From contig NC_085127.1 of the NCBI RefSeq assembly GCF_030269925.1, positions 11,973,501 to 12,037,500 of the forward strand: 64,000 nt of DNA, given 5' to 3'. A program made the position numbers and the translations under genes. Source of the DNA: Bombyx mori (lineage: Eukaryota > Arthropoda > Insecta > Lepidoptera > Bombycidae). This document shows positions 22,850-35,200 of the stretch, piece by piece. Numbering within the stretch: position 1 is the first letter of the stretch; each line of letters opens with the position of its first letter. A model generated the notes under the pieces. The model was not told the origin of the DNA, ran no database searches, and was given only the letters and a program-made list of their open reading frames with translations.

Positions 22850-23062
22850 TTCTACTGGTAGCAGGGAGTCTTGTGATTTCGCATGGGTAGGTACCACCTT
22901 CCGCTTATTTCTGCCATTAAGCAGTAATGAGTTTCGGCTTGTAGGGCGGGGCAACCATTGTACTGTAAAAACTGAGACTTAGAATTCATGTTTCAGGGCA
23001 GGTGGCGGCATTTACGTTGTTGATGTCCACGGGCTCCAGTGACCACTTAACACCAGGAGTCA
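22850..23062 (+). mobile_element. Bm1 SINE body, diverged
   Basis: Recognisable by gcatgggtaggtaccacc and ggctccagtgaccactta, with many changes and no A tail. Confidence 0.7.
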
Positions 23063-23449
23063 CGAGGGAGTAGTGGGTCCGGGACCAGTATCATCGCGAG
23101 TTCTATTATATTTGGCAGAGAATGCATATGACGGTCACACAAAATATCATTGGGACCGCGCATGAAACATCAGCTCGTAGATTCGGCTTCTCCCCTTGAC
23201 TTACAATAAGGGAGGCCATCAATAAAATATTAAGCACGACCGACAGTAAGCAGGGCCGGATCAGGCATAAAATATCGATTACGTGTCCCAACCCTCAGTT
23301 TCCGATCTCTGCTTTATCACACCATGAATCCTTATTGAGGATGTTAATGCTTTCGGGTTATTGAAAGGCTTCTTGATGATAACGGACATGGTATTGGTCA
23401 ATTTTGTTTGCTTTTGGTAGGATATGAGCACGCAAGGGTGGGAATTAAG
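23063..23449. other. No recognisable feature
   Basis: A 61-codon antisense frame (23106-23291) lacks recognisable motifs. Confidence 0.5.
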
Positions 23450-23700
23450 GCTTTTTTTTTATTGCCTTTATAGGCAGATGAGCATACGGCCCACCTGATG
23501 GGAGTGGTTACCGTCGCCCATGGACTTTAGCAATGCCAAGGGCAGAGCCAAGCCGCTGCCTACCGCTTAATACTCTCCACAAGCCTCGTTTGAAGAAGGA
23601 CATGTCATAGCGCTCGGGAAACACTGTGGAGGGGAGCTCATTCCATAAGCCTGCTCTGCCAGGAAGCCCCCAGACGGTACTTTAAGACACCTTCTTACTT
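23450..23700 (-). repeat. Repeat family B 3' end
   Basis: Poly-T, then ttgcctttataggcagatga, gtcgcccatggactttagca, ccgcttaatactctccac and gggaaacactgtggagggg blocks. Same family as the longer copy at 39858-40195. Confidence 0.7.
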
Positions 23701-23882
23701 ATCGTGTTAAGATGGAGTTGTATGGCTTGGTCGTTGTCTTTGTTATTACTAATGACCATAAATGACACTGACTATCAGAATGAATCGTATTCACGTCTGA
23801 TTACAACGACAATAAAATATACTGGGATCTCATACTGGGTCCATGTAAACATCTTTGGTTGCAATATGTCAACATGAGCTGA

Positions 23883-24127
23883 AGAGGTAGAACCTGTTGT
23901 GAGTCCGCAGAGGTAGGTACCACCACCCTGCCTGTTTCAGCCGTGAAGCAGTAATGCGTTTCGGTTTGAAGGGTGGGGCAGCCGTTGTAACTATACTGAG
24001 ACCTTATAACTCATATCTCAAGGTGGGTGGTGACATTTACGTTATAGATGTCTATGGGCTCCGGTAACCACTTAACGCCAGGTGAGTTGTGAGTTCGTCC
24101 ACTCATCTATGCAATAAGAAAAAAAAA
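23883..24127 (+). mobile_element. Bm1 SINE body
   Basis: Conserved Bm1 body with an A-rich tail; the head is absent. Confidence 0.85.
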
Positions 24128-24801
24128 GTAAAAGCATCCAGAACGTTTGAAGAGAGTTGTTCAATCAGGCCAAAACTCAGCCATCATTATAGCTTTAGAC
24201 GCTGCTTATATTTCGTAAAAACAAATATTAATTCCGCTATTAAGTCTCTTGTTTTATGTTTATGAAGCCATCTGGCGTTTGAAATGGTCGTTTACGGATC
24301 ATTAATGCAAGTAATTATGACAAACTGATCAGTTAATAGATTTATTACTGTTGGAAGAAGCAATGTCCCATCTACTATATTTACGAGTGGCGAAACTGGA
24401 ATTTTGTTTTAGTCTATGATTTAAAAAAAAAGGTCTCTCGAATTCTCTGGTTAGCTGTGGTTATTTTTATGTACGTATGGCGCTATATGGAAAAAATAAA
24501 TAAAAGAGAATTACTTACCTAATGAGAAGAAATGTTTATTTTAATGATACCACAAAAAGCCCTATACCAACAATTACAACACCCCATGTAGGATTTTAGT
24601 GTCGGTTTTAAATTTCATTATTTTTAATAACAAAATATTAAAGCCTAGCAGCGATAACTGTTTGAACAGTAAAATTGTACTAATTAATAGCATGAACAGT
24701 TTGGGAGCTGTTGTTTGAGATCAAAGTGGAAGCAAAGCAAAATATTTGGTCAGTAGAGCACATCTTATAGCTGGTATTGATATGGCAAAGTTGCTACTAA
24801 A
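24128..24801. other. No recognisable feature
   Basis: AT-rich, unassigned. Confidence 0.5.
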
Positions 24802-25047
24802 TCTATATATACAAAAATTAATTGCTGTTCGTTAGTCTCGCTAAAACTCGAGAGCGGCTGAACCGATTTGGCTAATTTTCGTCTTGAATTATTTGTGGAA
24901 ATCCAGAGAAGGTTTAAAAGGTAGATAAATATGAAAATGCTCGGAATTAAATAAAAATATGTAACAATTTTGTTTTTCCTTTGATGTGTCCCCCGTCGGT
25001 CTTTTATTTATCGATTGAGGCACTACGAAGTCTGCCAGGTCCGCTAG
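24802..25047 (+). mobile_element. Non-autonomous Helitron (family H2), internally deleted
   Basis: Starts TCTATATATACAAAAATT and ends in ggtccgCTAG (25044-25047), with the shared family blocks. Compared with 13434-13722 it lacks about 40 bases before the cactacgaagtctgcc block. The flanks are A and T. Confidence 0.8.
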
Positions 25048-25692
25048 TCATAATAATAAAAATGAAATCATTTCTTGCCTTTCACATTGATTTAGATTGA
25101 TTAGCAAAATTGGTAGCTTAGCTGATACTGTTCAAAGTGGATGCATCGAACCACGCTGATTTTCAGTCAACCCCGTTCTCGTTTGGTTTATTACGAGATT
25201 TAAGGTTAGTTACGTATGCATTAACTTAAAACTTGGTTTAAACTACAATAAAAATAAGAAAAAAATACAAAAATTAATTTAAAAGATGAACCCGAATACA
25301 AAATGTAAGCATACATAGCAAGTGAGTGCTGGAGAAACAAACGTATGAAACACAGAAAGAAAATATCTACAAACAATTTCAATTATTTTTAGTTTTTATT
25401 TATTTACCATGCTCGCGTCACAACCAGTGACTGCCTACAAAGAAACAACAAAGAAAACAAAACAGGGTTATACCATTACTAGCAAGCAGCTCAAAATTTT
25501 CACCTGTATATTAGTAATAAGTAATTTAACTAAACTATAACTGTAGTGTGTTAGTTATTGGTCTGTAAAATATTTGCATCTGAGATAAGCATATGCATAC
25601 ACCAGCTCCGAATAAAAATATCAGGATCGTCTATTCTCAAGCAACAACATACGTACGGTTGAAGATCTTGTGTATGATGTATTTATTATATA
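25048..25692. other. No recognisable feature
   Basis: AT-rich, unassigned. Confidence 0.5.
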
Positions 25693-26585
25693 CTAGGTTG
25701 TAGACGAATTCGTGTATCTCGGGTCCTGCATCAGCAACAATGGCTCATGTGAAACTGACGTGCGCCGACGTATCGGAATGGATAAAAGTGCGATGTCTCA
25801 GCTACAGAAGATCTGGAAGAATAGAGGGATAGGCCTGAAAACTAAAACCAGACTGGTGCGGACTCTTGTTTTCTCTATCTTCTTGTATGGAGCTGAGACA
25901 TGGACGTTGAAAGCAGCAGACCGAATGCGCATCGATGCTTTCGAAATGTGGTGTTGGAGACGCATGCTAAGAATTCCGTGGACAGCCTTCCGGACTAACG
26001 TGTCGATATTGAAGCAACTGGGTATCAAAATCAGACTGTCTACTGTATGTATGTAAAAAAAAATTATATTTAAAAAAAAATATATTAAAAAATAAATAAA
26101 TAATAATTTTATATGTAAAAAAAAAGACATGCCCGCTGAGTTTCTTGCCAATTCTTCTCAGGACGGAGGCTAGTTCTTGTGAATTGGCGGTAGTTCTTTT
26201 GACGTTCAACAAGTATGTACTTTCATTTATGTTGAATTTTTTTTTTTTTTGATTTGATTTGATTTCATTTGATGTCTGAAGCGGATCCTCGAATATTTTG
26301 GTCACATTGCGAGGAAAGACGGCGATAACCTGGAAAAACTTATGATCACAGGGAAAGTTGAAGGCAACAGATCTAGAGGCCGCAGTCAGACTCGTTGGTC
26401 CGATCAGATCCGCACCGCTTTGGACAGTACAGTGTACAGCGCGCTGCATGACGCCGTGGACATTGGAAAATGGAAAAAGATCTTAAGATTGAAGCTCATG
26501 GGTGATGGTGGTCACGACCCTCAGACACGAGGAACACGACTCGAGGAGGAGGAGCGACCCGCCCTCGCTTCGCTTAGGAAACTGT
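25693..26585 (+). pseudogene. RTE-like LINE polymerase, C-terminal half, interrupted
   Basis: The frame from about 25695 reads D-E-F-V-Y-L-G-S-C-I-S, then R-R-I-G-M, L-V-F-S-I-F-L-Y-G-A-E-T-W-T and M-W-C-W-R-R-M-L. This is the connection/thumb region that follows the catalytic palm in RTE-type LINE reverse transcriptases. After a non-homologous insert (about 26050-26273) the protein resumes with L-K-R-I-L-E-Y-F-G-H-I-A-R and R-S-R-G-R-S-Q-T-R-W-S-D-Q-I, ending in an E-E-E-E-R tail near 26570. The endonuclease and the catalytic DD-containing motifs are missing. The frame is otherwise well kept, so the insertion may be the main break. Confidence 0.7.
26050..26273 (+). mobile_element. CR1-like LINE 3' tail inserted in RTE-like ORF
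   Basis: Contains a tail phrase like that of the LINE at 53501-57728: gcccgctgagtttcttgcc, attcttctcaggac, a short gacgttcaacaagta, then a TTTGA-type microsatellite (26251-26272). The host ORF continues immediately on both sides. ATGT occurs at both junctions, which may be a tiny target duplication. Confidence 0.6.
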
Positions 26586-26639
26586 AATTTATTACTGATA
26601 ACAGTATTTTTCCACTATTTAATGGATGTTATTATATAT

Positions 26640-26765
26640 ATAAACCTTCCTCTTCAATCACTCTATCTATTAAAAAAAACCACATCAAAATCCGTTACGT
26701 AGTTTTATAGATTTAAGTATACATAGGGATATAGGGACAGAGAAAGCGACTTTGTTTTATACTAT
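26640..26765 (+). repeat. Lepidopteran dispersed repeat tail (unnamed)
   Basis: A block with caaaatccgttacgtagtt and actttgttttatactatg resembles a 3' module I associate with several lepidopteran interspersed repeats. No other copy is in this window, so this rests on recall. Confidence 0.35.
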
Positions 26766-27408
26766 GTAGTGAAGTGGGAAGATCGGTACTTTTTGGTCAA
26801 TTCGCACTGGCACACAAATTTAATTTTAAAATAAGAAAATAATATAAATGACAGTCATCAAATTAACATGGCGATGTTACGAATAAGTAGTTTTTTTTTA
26901 AATAAAAGATTTTGTTGTTAAGCTAAATATCCATATAGATTTCTCCATACCATCCCACATAATATATAATAAATAGTATTACGCATCACGATACATGTAT
27001 GATGCGAATTGTTTTAAACCTTCCGAACATTACCGTTTACTGATTCTACAATTTTAACTTTTGATGAGCCGCCCATATTTCAAGTTCATGGTATTCAGGT
27101 TCAATAAAAAATAATGTGACCTTAAAATATATTCAAAAAACTGTCTTTAAAGACAGTGTTTGTTTAGACAAAAAGGTTTTTTAAAGTTTTTTTGTACAGC
27201 CAGTGTGTATTGCCAACACGAGTCATCGAGTTCCAGTAGTAACACACTAAATTGGACTAGAAAAAGGTTAGACACATTTTTTTGCGCTAATTATTCTCTT
27301 CTAATTCTGCGCTAATTGTCTTCAGTTTGCCTGTGATTATGGCGTTTGAAACAGCACCAAATTATCGAATATTCAAGGTAAATTTCAGGCATACCACTTA
27401 AAATCTTT
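26766..27408. other. No recognisable feature
   Basis: AT-rich, unassigned. Confidence 0.5.
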
Positions 27409-27656
27409 ATGTTTTTTTTTATTACTTAGATGGGTGGACGAACTCACAGCTCACCCGGTGTTAAGTGGTTACTGGAGCCCATAGACATCTACAGCGTAAA
27501 TGCGCCACCCACCTTGAGATATAAGTTCTAAGGTCTCAGTATAGTTACAACGGCTGCCCCACCCTTCAAACCGAAACGCATTACTGCCTCATGGCAGAAA
27601 TAGGCGAGGTGGTGGTACTTACCCCCGCGGACTCACAAGAGGTCCTACCACCAGTA
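27409..27656 (-). mobile_element. Bm1 SINE body
   Basis: Minus-strand Bm1 with poly-T at the left and the complete body up to cctaccaccagta; the head is absent. Confidence 0.87.
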
Positions 27657-28044
27657 AAAATGTTGTTGTATGTCGTGTATAACTTAGAAAAATGCTTGGT
27701 AACGCAATGATCTGTTAAAATTAGCGTCACATTGTTAATATGAAACGTTCCTCTAGTACTTCACACGCTAAACACGTACATACATACAGTAAAAAAATAA
27801 GTTAAAAGACTCAAGTGTGAATTCCAGTTGTGTCGTGTTTCGGTGGCGATACTACCCGCTACATTCCCGCAGCGTGTAAACTAAAAGACATCGGAATGCA
27901 TTGTCCCTTGCGTGCTTTATTGAGTTACGGTACAAGGGACAAACGGTAGCGTTTTACAGGTCTTGTCGCTGGCAAGTAAACGGTATCAAGGCAATCGATG
28001 TAATATGTCATTTACAAAAAAAAACAATTACTCTGAACTGACTA

Positions 28045-28366
28045 AAAAGTTGACCAGAGGCTATCCACCAAATGTCTATACAGAGTGCTCCAATACTTTG
28101 GTCCTATAGAAAGAAAACCCTCTGACAACCTCGAGAGACTCATAGTGACAGGTAAAGGATGGATGGAAGACGATCCAGAAGTCGGAGCCGAAAAAGATGG
28201 AGTGACCAAGTGTCCGAGTATGTGGACATGAGACTGAGCCACGCACTTCACTGTGCCACTGACCGACAAAAGTGGCTACAAATTACAAAAGAGGTCACAG
28301 GCGGGCGCATCACGATGATCAGCAATGAGCGATCGACTGAAGGAGGAGGAAGAACAGACTAACGCA
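28045..28366 (+). pseudogene. RTE-like LINE C-terminal remnant
   Basis: One frame reads L-Q-Y-F-G-P-I-E-R-K and D-N-L-E-R-L-I-V-T-G-K. After a frameshift near 28160 another reads G-R-R-S-R-S-R-S-R-K-R-W-S-D-Q-V and C-A-T-D-R-Q-K-W. This is the same order as in the copies at 26290-26560 and, reversed, at 29540-29800. It covers only the basic C-terminal domain of the polymerase. Confidence 0.65.
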
Positions 28367-28796
28367 GGCTGTAGTGATAATAATTAGCGTACGCGATCAT
28401 AATATATGTATTTCTTATATTCAATATATGTATTTCTTATCTATGTATTTTGTATATATTTGTATGTATGTACCTATGTATTTGTTTAGGCAATGAAATT
28501 ATAACCTAGTGTTCATTTTACTCATGTCTACTGTAATTCTTTAAATTATCGCCATGTATTAACTTCATCACAGCTACGCTCTTCTTGAATCTTTCACTTC
28601 ATCAACGAGGGTTAACTGGAAGAGAATGCCTGCTTGGCGTTAAGTTCGCCTTTGTACAATATTTTTGTGCAATAAAGAATTTTCATTCATTAATTCATTC
28701 ATAATACTTCGAGAAATTAAACAACAAACAGTCATTTTTCTATTAAGTAAGTCGATGGAGAAATTCACAGTCTACAATGTTAAAGGATTAGCGGAT
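28367..28796. other. No recognisable feature
   Basis: A short tandem of tatgtatttcttat-type units lies at about 28404-28450; otherwise unassigned. Confidence 0.5.
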
Positions 28797-28902
28797 ATCA
28801 CTAGGCAGCGGCCTGGCTCTACCCCTGGCATTGCTAAAGTCTAACCACTTACCTTCAGGTGGGCCGTATGCTCGTCTGCCTACAAGGACAATAAAAAAAG
28901 GT
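28797..28902 (+). repeat. Repeat family B 3' end, short
   Basis: Ends gctcgtctgcctacaaggac and an A-rich tail; contains ggcattgctaaagtc. Plus orientation. Confidence 0.6.
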
Positions 28903-29283
28903 CATAGACTATAAGATGTGCTTCCCATCGATCTTCCAATAATATTTTAAGCCGGCTCTTTTACCATTCAAACCAAAACGCATGTTAAATAAAGTAGTCG
29001 AAACCTTTCTCGCATATCTTCAGATAGGTGACGGCATTCACATAATATTATAGCTATCGGAATATAAAGTAAGTGAAAGAAATTGAATCTCGCTAACGAT
29101 AATTTCAAAGCTGGTTTTTTATTGTCATTTTATTATTTATGTTTCGAATACTTTACAGCTTTCGTAAGGAAATTCATCAAAATCTGAATATTGTGCAACC
29201 ATCCATGTTTCTATAAAAAAAATCTAGACTTTCATTTCAGACAAACATACCAATAAAGTAATTTTAATGATGTCTATAACACA

Positions 29284-29478
29284 TTTTTTTTCCTACCTAT
29301 ACTGATAGCCTTGGGAGGCTATTTCAGCTTCTTCTTGACGTGTAGGTGAGCTCACGGGGCTCAAACCGGGAGTGTTGCGAACACTGATCCTAGCAAGAGC
29401 AGTGTTTCGTAGAATCTACCACCGGATTGAAAACGCGACCCACTGAGAAGATCCGGCGAGAAACTCAGTGGGCTAAAA
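29284..29478 (-). mobile_element. Jockey-type LINE 3' UTR (tail type 2)
   Basis: Read on the minus strand: gcccactgagtttctcgccg, then gatcttctcagtgggtcgcg, and an end in gcctcccaaggctatcag with a poly-A. It shares its first part with the jockey element at 61316-62393 but has a different terminal tail, so it belongs to a sister subfamily, also seen at 44408. Confidence 0.6.
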
Positions 29479-29539
29479 CTCATGAAAACCGAAGAAGATA
29501 TTAAATGTTGGTTTCGAATTTGATAGTCGGTCTTCTCTT

Positions 29540-29880
29540 CTCAGTCGGACACTCTTTGTCAGAGAGGTCGTGGTTGCGTTGACGCTGTATGTGCAGTAAG
29601 ACCTGTTAGGTCGCCCATGCTCCCGACAACCGTCCTCCAGGCAATGCGCTTCCAGGTCTGGCGGTTCGAAGCGTTACGAGTACATTCGACCATAGTGGAC
29701 TCAGTTGCCTTCTTTATTAGGTCAGTCCAGCGGGTCGGTGAGCGGCCGCGTGATCTTCTGCCTTCCACCTGGCCCTGGACTACCAGTCTCTCCATCGAGT
29801 GCTCTTTTCTGGAGTCGGTCTATCAAGCCTTTAATCTATACCTTAAGCTCATCATTAATGTCGATTCCTAGAGATTAGCA
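29540..29880 (-). pseudogene. RTE-like LINE C-terminal remnant
   Basis: The minus-strand frame 29559-29795 reads M-E-R-L-V-V-Q-G-Q-V-E-G-R-R-S-R-G-R-S-P-T-R-W-T-D-L-I, with N-R-Q-T-W-K-R further on. This is the basic C-terminal block seen in the plus-strand copies nearby. The open frame ends at 29559 and the polymerase core is absent. Confidence 0.65.
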
Positions 29881-30017
29881 ACAAGTGCCATTGCGGCCGA
29901 CTCATTGCATTTTATGGTTCTGCGGTACACGCTCTCACTACCTCACCAGGCCACTACTGTCTACCACAGCTCACGATTGGAACATTATCACTCGGAGTTA
30001 AAGATGTCCGGCATGAC

Positions 30018-30170
30018 AGCAGTTATGTGTTTCGGTTTGAAGGGCGGGGCAGCCGTTGTAACTATGCTAAGACCTTAGAACTGATCTCTCAAGGTGAGTG
30101 GAGTTTACGTTGTAGATATCTATAGGCTCTGGTAACCACTTAACATCCATCCATATATGCAATAAAAAAT
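30018..30170 (+). mobile_element. Bm1 SINE, partial body
   Basis: Starts within the body (agcagttatgtgtttcgg) and runs to a short A tail, lacking the first third of the body. Confidence 0.75.
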
Positions 30171-31104
30171 AAAATGAAAAGCCCTGCACTGTGTGTGAAC
30201 CATGTAAATGATAATTTCGAATGAGCCTTGCATGATACAAGTTTCATAGCTTCAGTTTGCCGTGCATAAACGCATGGTTGTTGGAAAATTGTCTCATTAA
30301 AGTTTGCTTGTATCATTCAGTAGCGATTATGGAATCTATTGCCGGTCTAGAACAATAGAAACATGTAATCGGTTTAGTATCCATATAACAATAGAAATCA
30401 CTCACGTTTTCTCCTCTTAAAAATATTGCTTAAATATTTTAAGAAATAAATAAATTATTCCCACTTCAGTTGAATTCATTTTAATACGAATAAATCGCTA
30501 TCATCTAGATTTTAAAACTCAAATCGCGCAAAGTACTGGTTTAAGCGAGAAATCGTGCCACTCTCATGTCTTAATAACAAAATTTAAACAGCCACTTCAG
30601 AGGCCCTACACTTCAACGTATTTTCTTAAATTGCACAATATTAAGGGCAATATCTTATGCAAAAAAAGGGACATGAAAACGTTCTGATATTGACCGCATA
30701 ACAATAGGTTTTATCATAAACAAATCCTCACAACACAAAATGGCCGCTACGACAAAATGGCGGGCGCGCTGTTGCGTAGACAAAAGAATAAAGACTGTGC
30801 CTTCGAGTCCCCTTAACGAGCGGTTCGGTCATTTTCACTCATTCGAATGCAAATTCAAGGGTTTCATGACGTTTTCAGGGCTATGCAAATTCAAGCAAGA
30901 GATTTTGATTAAAATTTATCATTTACTAAGAGAAACCGCGATAGGTCGAGCCGCAAATCGTCTCTCAGATATTTAACTAGTTTATTTTTATTAATTTAAT
31001 GAAGATAAGCTTACATTTAATAAAAATCTCTAAACAAGAATATTTACACAAATATCATTTGAACTGTTTTATATGTACACGTTGCAAATGTCTATCGTTT
31101 TTTA
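30171..31104. other. No gene called
   Basis: A 78-codon frame begins with ATG at 30740 in a slightly GC-richer patch. It has no recognisable motif or neighbours and is not called. Confidence 0.5.
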
Positions 31105-31235
31105 ATTTTTTTTATTGCCTATGTAGACAGACGAGCATACGGCATACGGCCCACCTGATGGTGATTGGTTACCGTCGCCCATGGACTTCAGCAATACCAG
31201 GGGCAGAGCCAAGCCGCTGCCTACTGCCTACCTGC
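31105..31235 (-). repeat. Repeat family B 3' end
   Basis: Poly-T, ttgcctatgtagacagacga, gtcgcccatggacttcagca, and gagccaagccgctgcctac. A catacgg unit is duplicated near 31136-31149. Confidence 0.65.
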
Positions 31236-31245
31236 CTATCTATTT

Positions 31246-31395
31246 TGCCTACTTCTGCCGTGAAATTGCCACATGCGCCATTATATTGAAATTGACAGTA
31301 CGACCACAGACCTGAGGGTGAGAGGCAGCATTCACGATGTAATGTCTATATCAGGTAATCATTTATTAGCAAGGAGAACCGTAGCTCCTGACTGA
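31246..31395 (+). mobile_element. Bm1 SINE, very diverged
   Basis: Faint Bm1 body: gcctacttctgccgtgaaa, then gcattcacgatgtaatgtct, then an A-rich end. Old copy directly behind a family B fragment. Confidence 0.4.
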
Positions 31396-31782
31396 AAAAA
31401 AAAATTAGTTGGTACGTATGAACTTGGTTCCACCATAGGATTCGAACACCGATCCATTCGCGGCATTCGACACGATTACCACGTTATTTATCAAACACTC
31501 AAAAGATTTCTAATAAAATTAGAAACATTACTTGCTATTCCTGCTGCTAAAATTTTTTTTCAACAAACTTCTAAATTTTTTGTAAAAGCACTCCCGAGGT
31601 TTAAGCTTGAGCAGCAGCGAGCAGTAACTGTGGAGCTTTTAATGTAATGTATGTTAGGAAGTTTTAATATACGCTACACTAATACACCACTAGGGAGAGT
31701 TGATATCCAAGACTTTACTTACGATGAAGCTACATACGGTCATATAAAAACTACAACATTTAATATTAAGTGGATATTTGAT
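31396..31782. other. No recognisable feature
   Basis: Unassigned. A ggattcgaacaccgatcc stretch near 31440 resembles a SINE B box, but no body follows. Confidence 0.45.
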
Positions 31783-31858
31783 GTTTTTTTTAATTGCTAA
31801 GATGGGTGGACGAGCTCACAGCCCACCTGGTGTTAAGTGGTTACTGGAGCCCATAGAC
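31783..31858 (-). mobile_element. Bm1 SINE, left half of a split copy
   Basis: Poly-T then the Bm1 3' body in reverse up to ggagcccatagac, where the match stops abruptly at 31858. The continuation of the same Bm1 begins again with cccatagac at 39269, so the two pieces are one SINE split by the 7.4-kb block between them. Confidence 0.8.
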
Positions 31859-31863
31859 CAATA

Positions 31864-32013
31864 TGTATGATGTAATTAAGGTTCAATTTGGTTTGCGTAC
31901 TATCCGTAAAGAAAAACTGTGTGTGGTTGCAACGACATTTATTGTGCGACTGACTTCACTTTTGACAAGTAAAAATATCGTAATTAGCAAAGAGTATAAG
32001 GTTAGTAACAACA
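31864..32013 (-). repeat. BEL/Pao 3' LTR (about 150 bp)
   Basis: On the minus strand a purine-rich ggtgggcgg stretch ends at about 32018, and the sequence then starts TGTTGTTACTAACC (32013) and ends ...ACATCATACA (31864). This gives TG...CA boundaries and matches the position expected after the pol stop. It is short for a BEL LTR, and the 5' LTR is absent from the window, so the boundaries are provisional. Confidence 0.5.
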
Positions 32014-32238
32014 TACCGCCCACCAAAGGACTACTAAGTTCTTTCTAAATCTATTGCACTAATTACAACGTCAAGGTGACTTTAAAACAATATTCTACAA
32101 AACGAAACAAAGATTGCTTAAATACTAGACATCATAATACAATATGCTTAACTTGAGACTTGGTATTAATTTAATAATAATATTGCTACATATTGACATT
32201 GGTAGAGAATCTTGACAAAATTACAAGATGACATTTCA

Positions 32239-35200
32239 CCGAGTGGAATCCACCGGCAAACGACATAATTTTGTTATTGATCTTTTTGTCACAGCATTGC
32301 CACTTTTCACACTGTAAACTCTCGTGAGATTATCAGGGTGCTTCTCGACTATTCTTCCCAAAGACCATTTTCCAGGCGGCAAGTAATCAGTTTTTATCAA
32401 GACTATATCTCCAATTTTAAATTCTTCCTCTCTTCTTAGCCACTTAGGACGCTGCTGCAGTCTGGATAAGTACTCGTCCTGCCATCGCCGCCAAAAATCA
32501 TTAACCAGTTTTTGTGTATGTTGCCATCTAGATAAATGATGTACCCGAACCTCCTTCATGTCAGGCGATGGTACGATGATAGGAGCTTCTCCAATTTGGA
32601 AATGCCCCGGTGTCAATGGGTTTAAATTTTCTATATCTGTGTCATCCAGCGGACATAACGGTCTCGAATTTAAACAAGCTTCCACTTGGCAGAGAATGGT
32701 GCTCATTTCTTCAAATGTAAGGTGAGTTTTAAGGATCCTTTTTAAATGAAATTTTATAGACTTAACTCCCGCTTCCCATAATCCGCCAAACGTAGGACTG
32801 TAGGCTGGAATAAAATGCCATTGGGTACCTTCTGTAGCAAGCTTTTCTGCTATGTTTCCGGGGAACTGTAATTGAGCCTCGTTCCAGGCATCTTGCAGTT
32901 CCTTATCAGCTCCTATAAAATTTCGACCTTGGTCACTTCAGAGGTGACAGCATTTGCCTCTTCTGGACACAAAACGCTCAAAAGCTCCGATGAAGGCTTC
33001 TGAAGTTTGATCACTAACTAGTTCAATGTGGATCGCCTTAGTAGCCATACAGATGAAGATACATACGTAGGCCTTAACTGTCTTACATCCTCTGAACCGC
33101 GACATCAAGATGTGAAACGGCCCTGCAAAGTCAACCCCACTGTTTATAAATGGTCTTGATGGGTTTACTCTCTGCTCCGGTAAGTCTCCCATTAATTGGG
33201 TTCTGGTAATAGCATTCGTTCTGGCGCATATTAAACATTGATGTACATGCTTCTTTGTTATTGATTTTGCCCTTAAGATCCAATATTTTGATCTGAGATA
33301 ACATAGCATTAACTGAACCCCTCCATGTAGTGTGGGCATCAGCAACGATCAAGTAAGTGTACTAGGGTGTTGTTATTTCCAAGAATAATTGGGTGTTTTC
33401 GGTCATCAGGTAAGTTAGTATGTTTAACGCGACCGCCCACCCTGAGGATATGATTCTCATCCAGGTATGGGTTTAGCGATCGTAATTTACTTTTTCTTCT
33501 AACTTGTTTCTTATCTTTTAGGCGATCTACTTCTTCTTTGAATTCTTGTTGTACTAACTTAATGCATGTGATAAGCGCGTCTTCTAATTCTTTTGTAGTT
33601 ATTTCCTTGCTCGTACTTAAATTACTTTTGTATCTTAAAAATATTTTACAGTATATAATAGTTTTTAGTAATTCTGGTAACGTATCAAAATCTTCAAACT
33701 GAGCGGTTAAAGGTTTTAGTTCTTCTGCATTGTGGTAAGTATTTAATTTTATTGGTTTCATTTCTGATTCTGTTTCTGTTATTCCTGGCTTACTGTATAT
33801 TATTTCTTTTTTGCATAACCACTTGGGCCCTGTCCACTACAACTTTTTCTGTTTCAAGTCCGCCAGCAGCATGCCTCGCGACCCGATGTCTGCAGGATTC
33901 TCTTCCGAAGCTACATGGAATCATCGATGAGTGTTTACATTCTCTACAATTTCTACGACCCGGTTCGCCACGAATATCTTCCATCTATGAGGATCACCAG
34001 ATAGCCATGCAAGAACAATTGATGAGTCTGTCCATGCATAGATGTTAGAAGTAGGTATACGCATTGCATTTTCTATTTGCTTAAGTAACCTTGCTAATAA
34101 CAGCGCCACATAACTCCAGGCGTGGTAGAGACGGTACGGAGTGGTGCCACTCTAGTACGGGCAGCTAATAGATTGGTGAATACTGAACCATCTTCCCTCT
34201 TCATACGAATGTAAGCCACCGCGGCATAGGCTTTCATGGAAGACCATGAACCTCGATGTTTTCCATCTGTGTGCTTACTGTGTTTAGCCATCTTGGGATA
34301 CCTATCTCTTTTACATGTTCAAAGTCTTCTCTAATTGTCAGCCAATCGTGTAACAGCGATTGGTTAATCTCGTCATCCCAGCCAATCGGTTCTAGCCATA
34401 GCCTTTGTATGAGTATCTTAGCCAAAATTAAGCTAGGGGCGATCCATCGTAGTGGGTCAAAAAGTCTTTGAATATCAGATAGTATGCCTCTCTTTGTAAT
34501 ACTGCTTGACCTTGCTGGTAAGTTAACCTTGTATTGAAATTGATCCGTGCCCAGGTTCCATATCAAACCTAGGGCTTGTACTTTTCCATTCAATTTAAAG
34601 TCCAACTGTGCTCGAGATGTACGTTTGTTTGGTTCGATAGATTTCAAAAATTCAGCAGAATTGGATGACCATTTTGATAAAACAAATCCACCTTTCTGTA
34701 GAATATTATCTACTTCTTGTGCTCTCTTTATGGCTTCAGGAGCACTGCTCTCCCCCGACATTAGATCGTCCATGTAAAAATCTTCTTTAATAATTCGAAC
34801 AGCCATTGGATGATTTCGACCCTCATCGTCAGCCACCTGGTGAAGCGTTCTTACAGCCAGGTGAGGGGCTGCCGCTGTACCAAATGTAACACGAAGCATA
34901 CGATATTCTTTAATCGGGTCTGAATCATTCTCTCTCCACAAAAGGCGTTGATATCGATCGGCGTCTTCTTCATAAAGTAATATTTGCAGCTACATCTTTT
35001 GTATATCACTTGCATAGCAAACACGATGTAATCTCGATCTCATAAGTATGTTCCTTAAGTCCTCTTGCAGTTGCGGACCTACAAGCAATTCATCGTTTAG
35101 AGAAACGCAGTTGGAGCCCTTCGCTGAAGCATCAAATACTACGCGTGTCTTAGAAGTTTCTCTGTCTGCGTGTACCACGGCGTGATGAGGTAAGTATACT

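Noticed and set aside
30740..30976. 78-codon plus-strand frame starting with ATG in a GC-richer patch
   Set aside because: No domain, promoter or splice context; similar frames occur by chance throughout the window.
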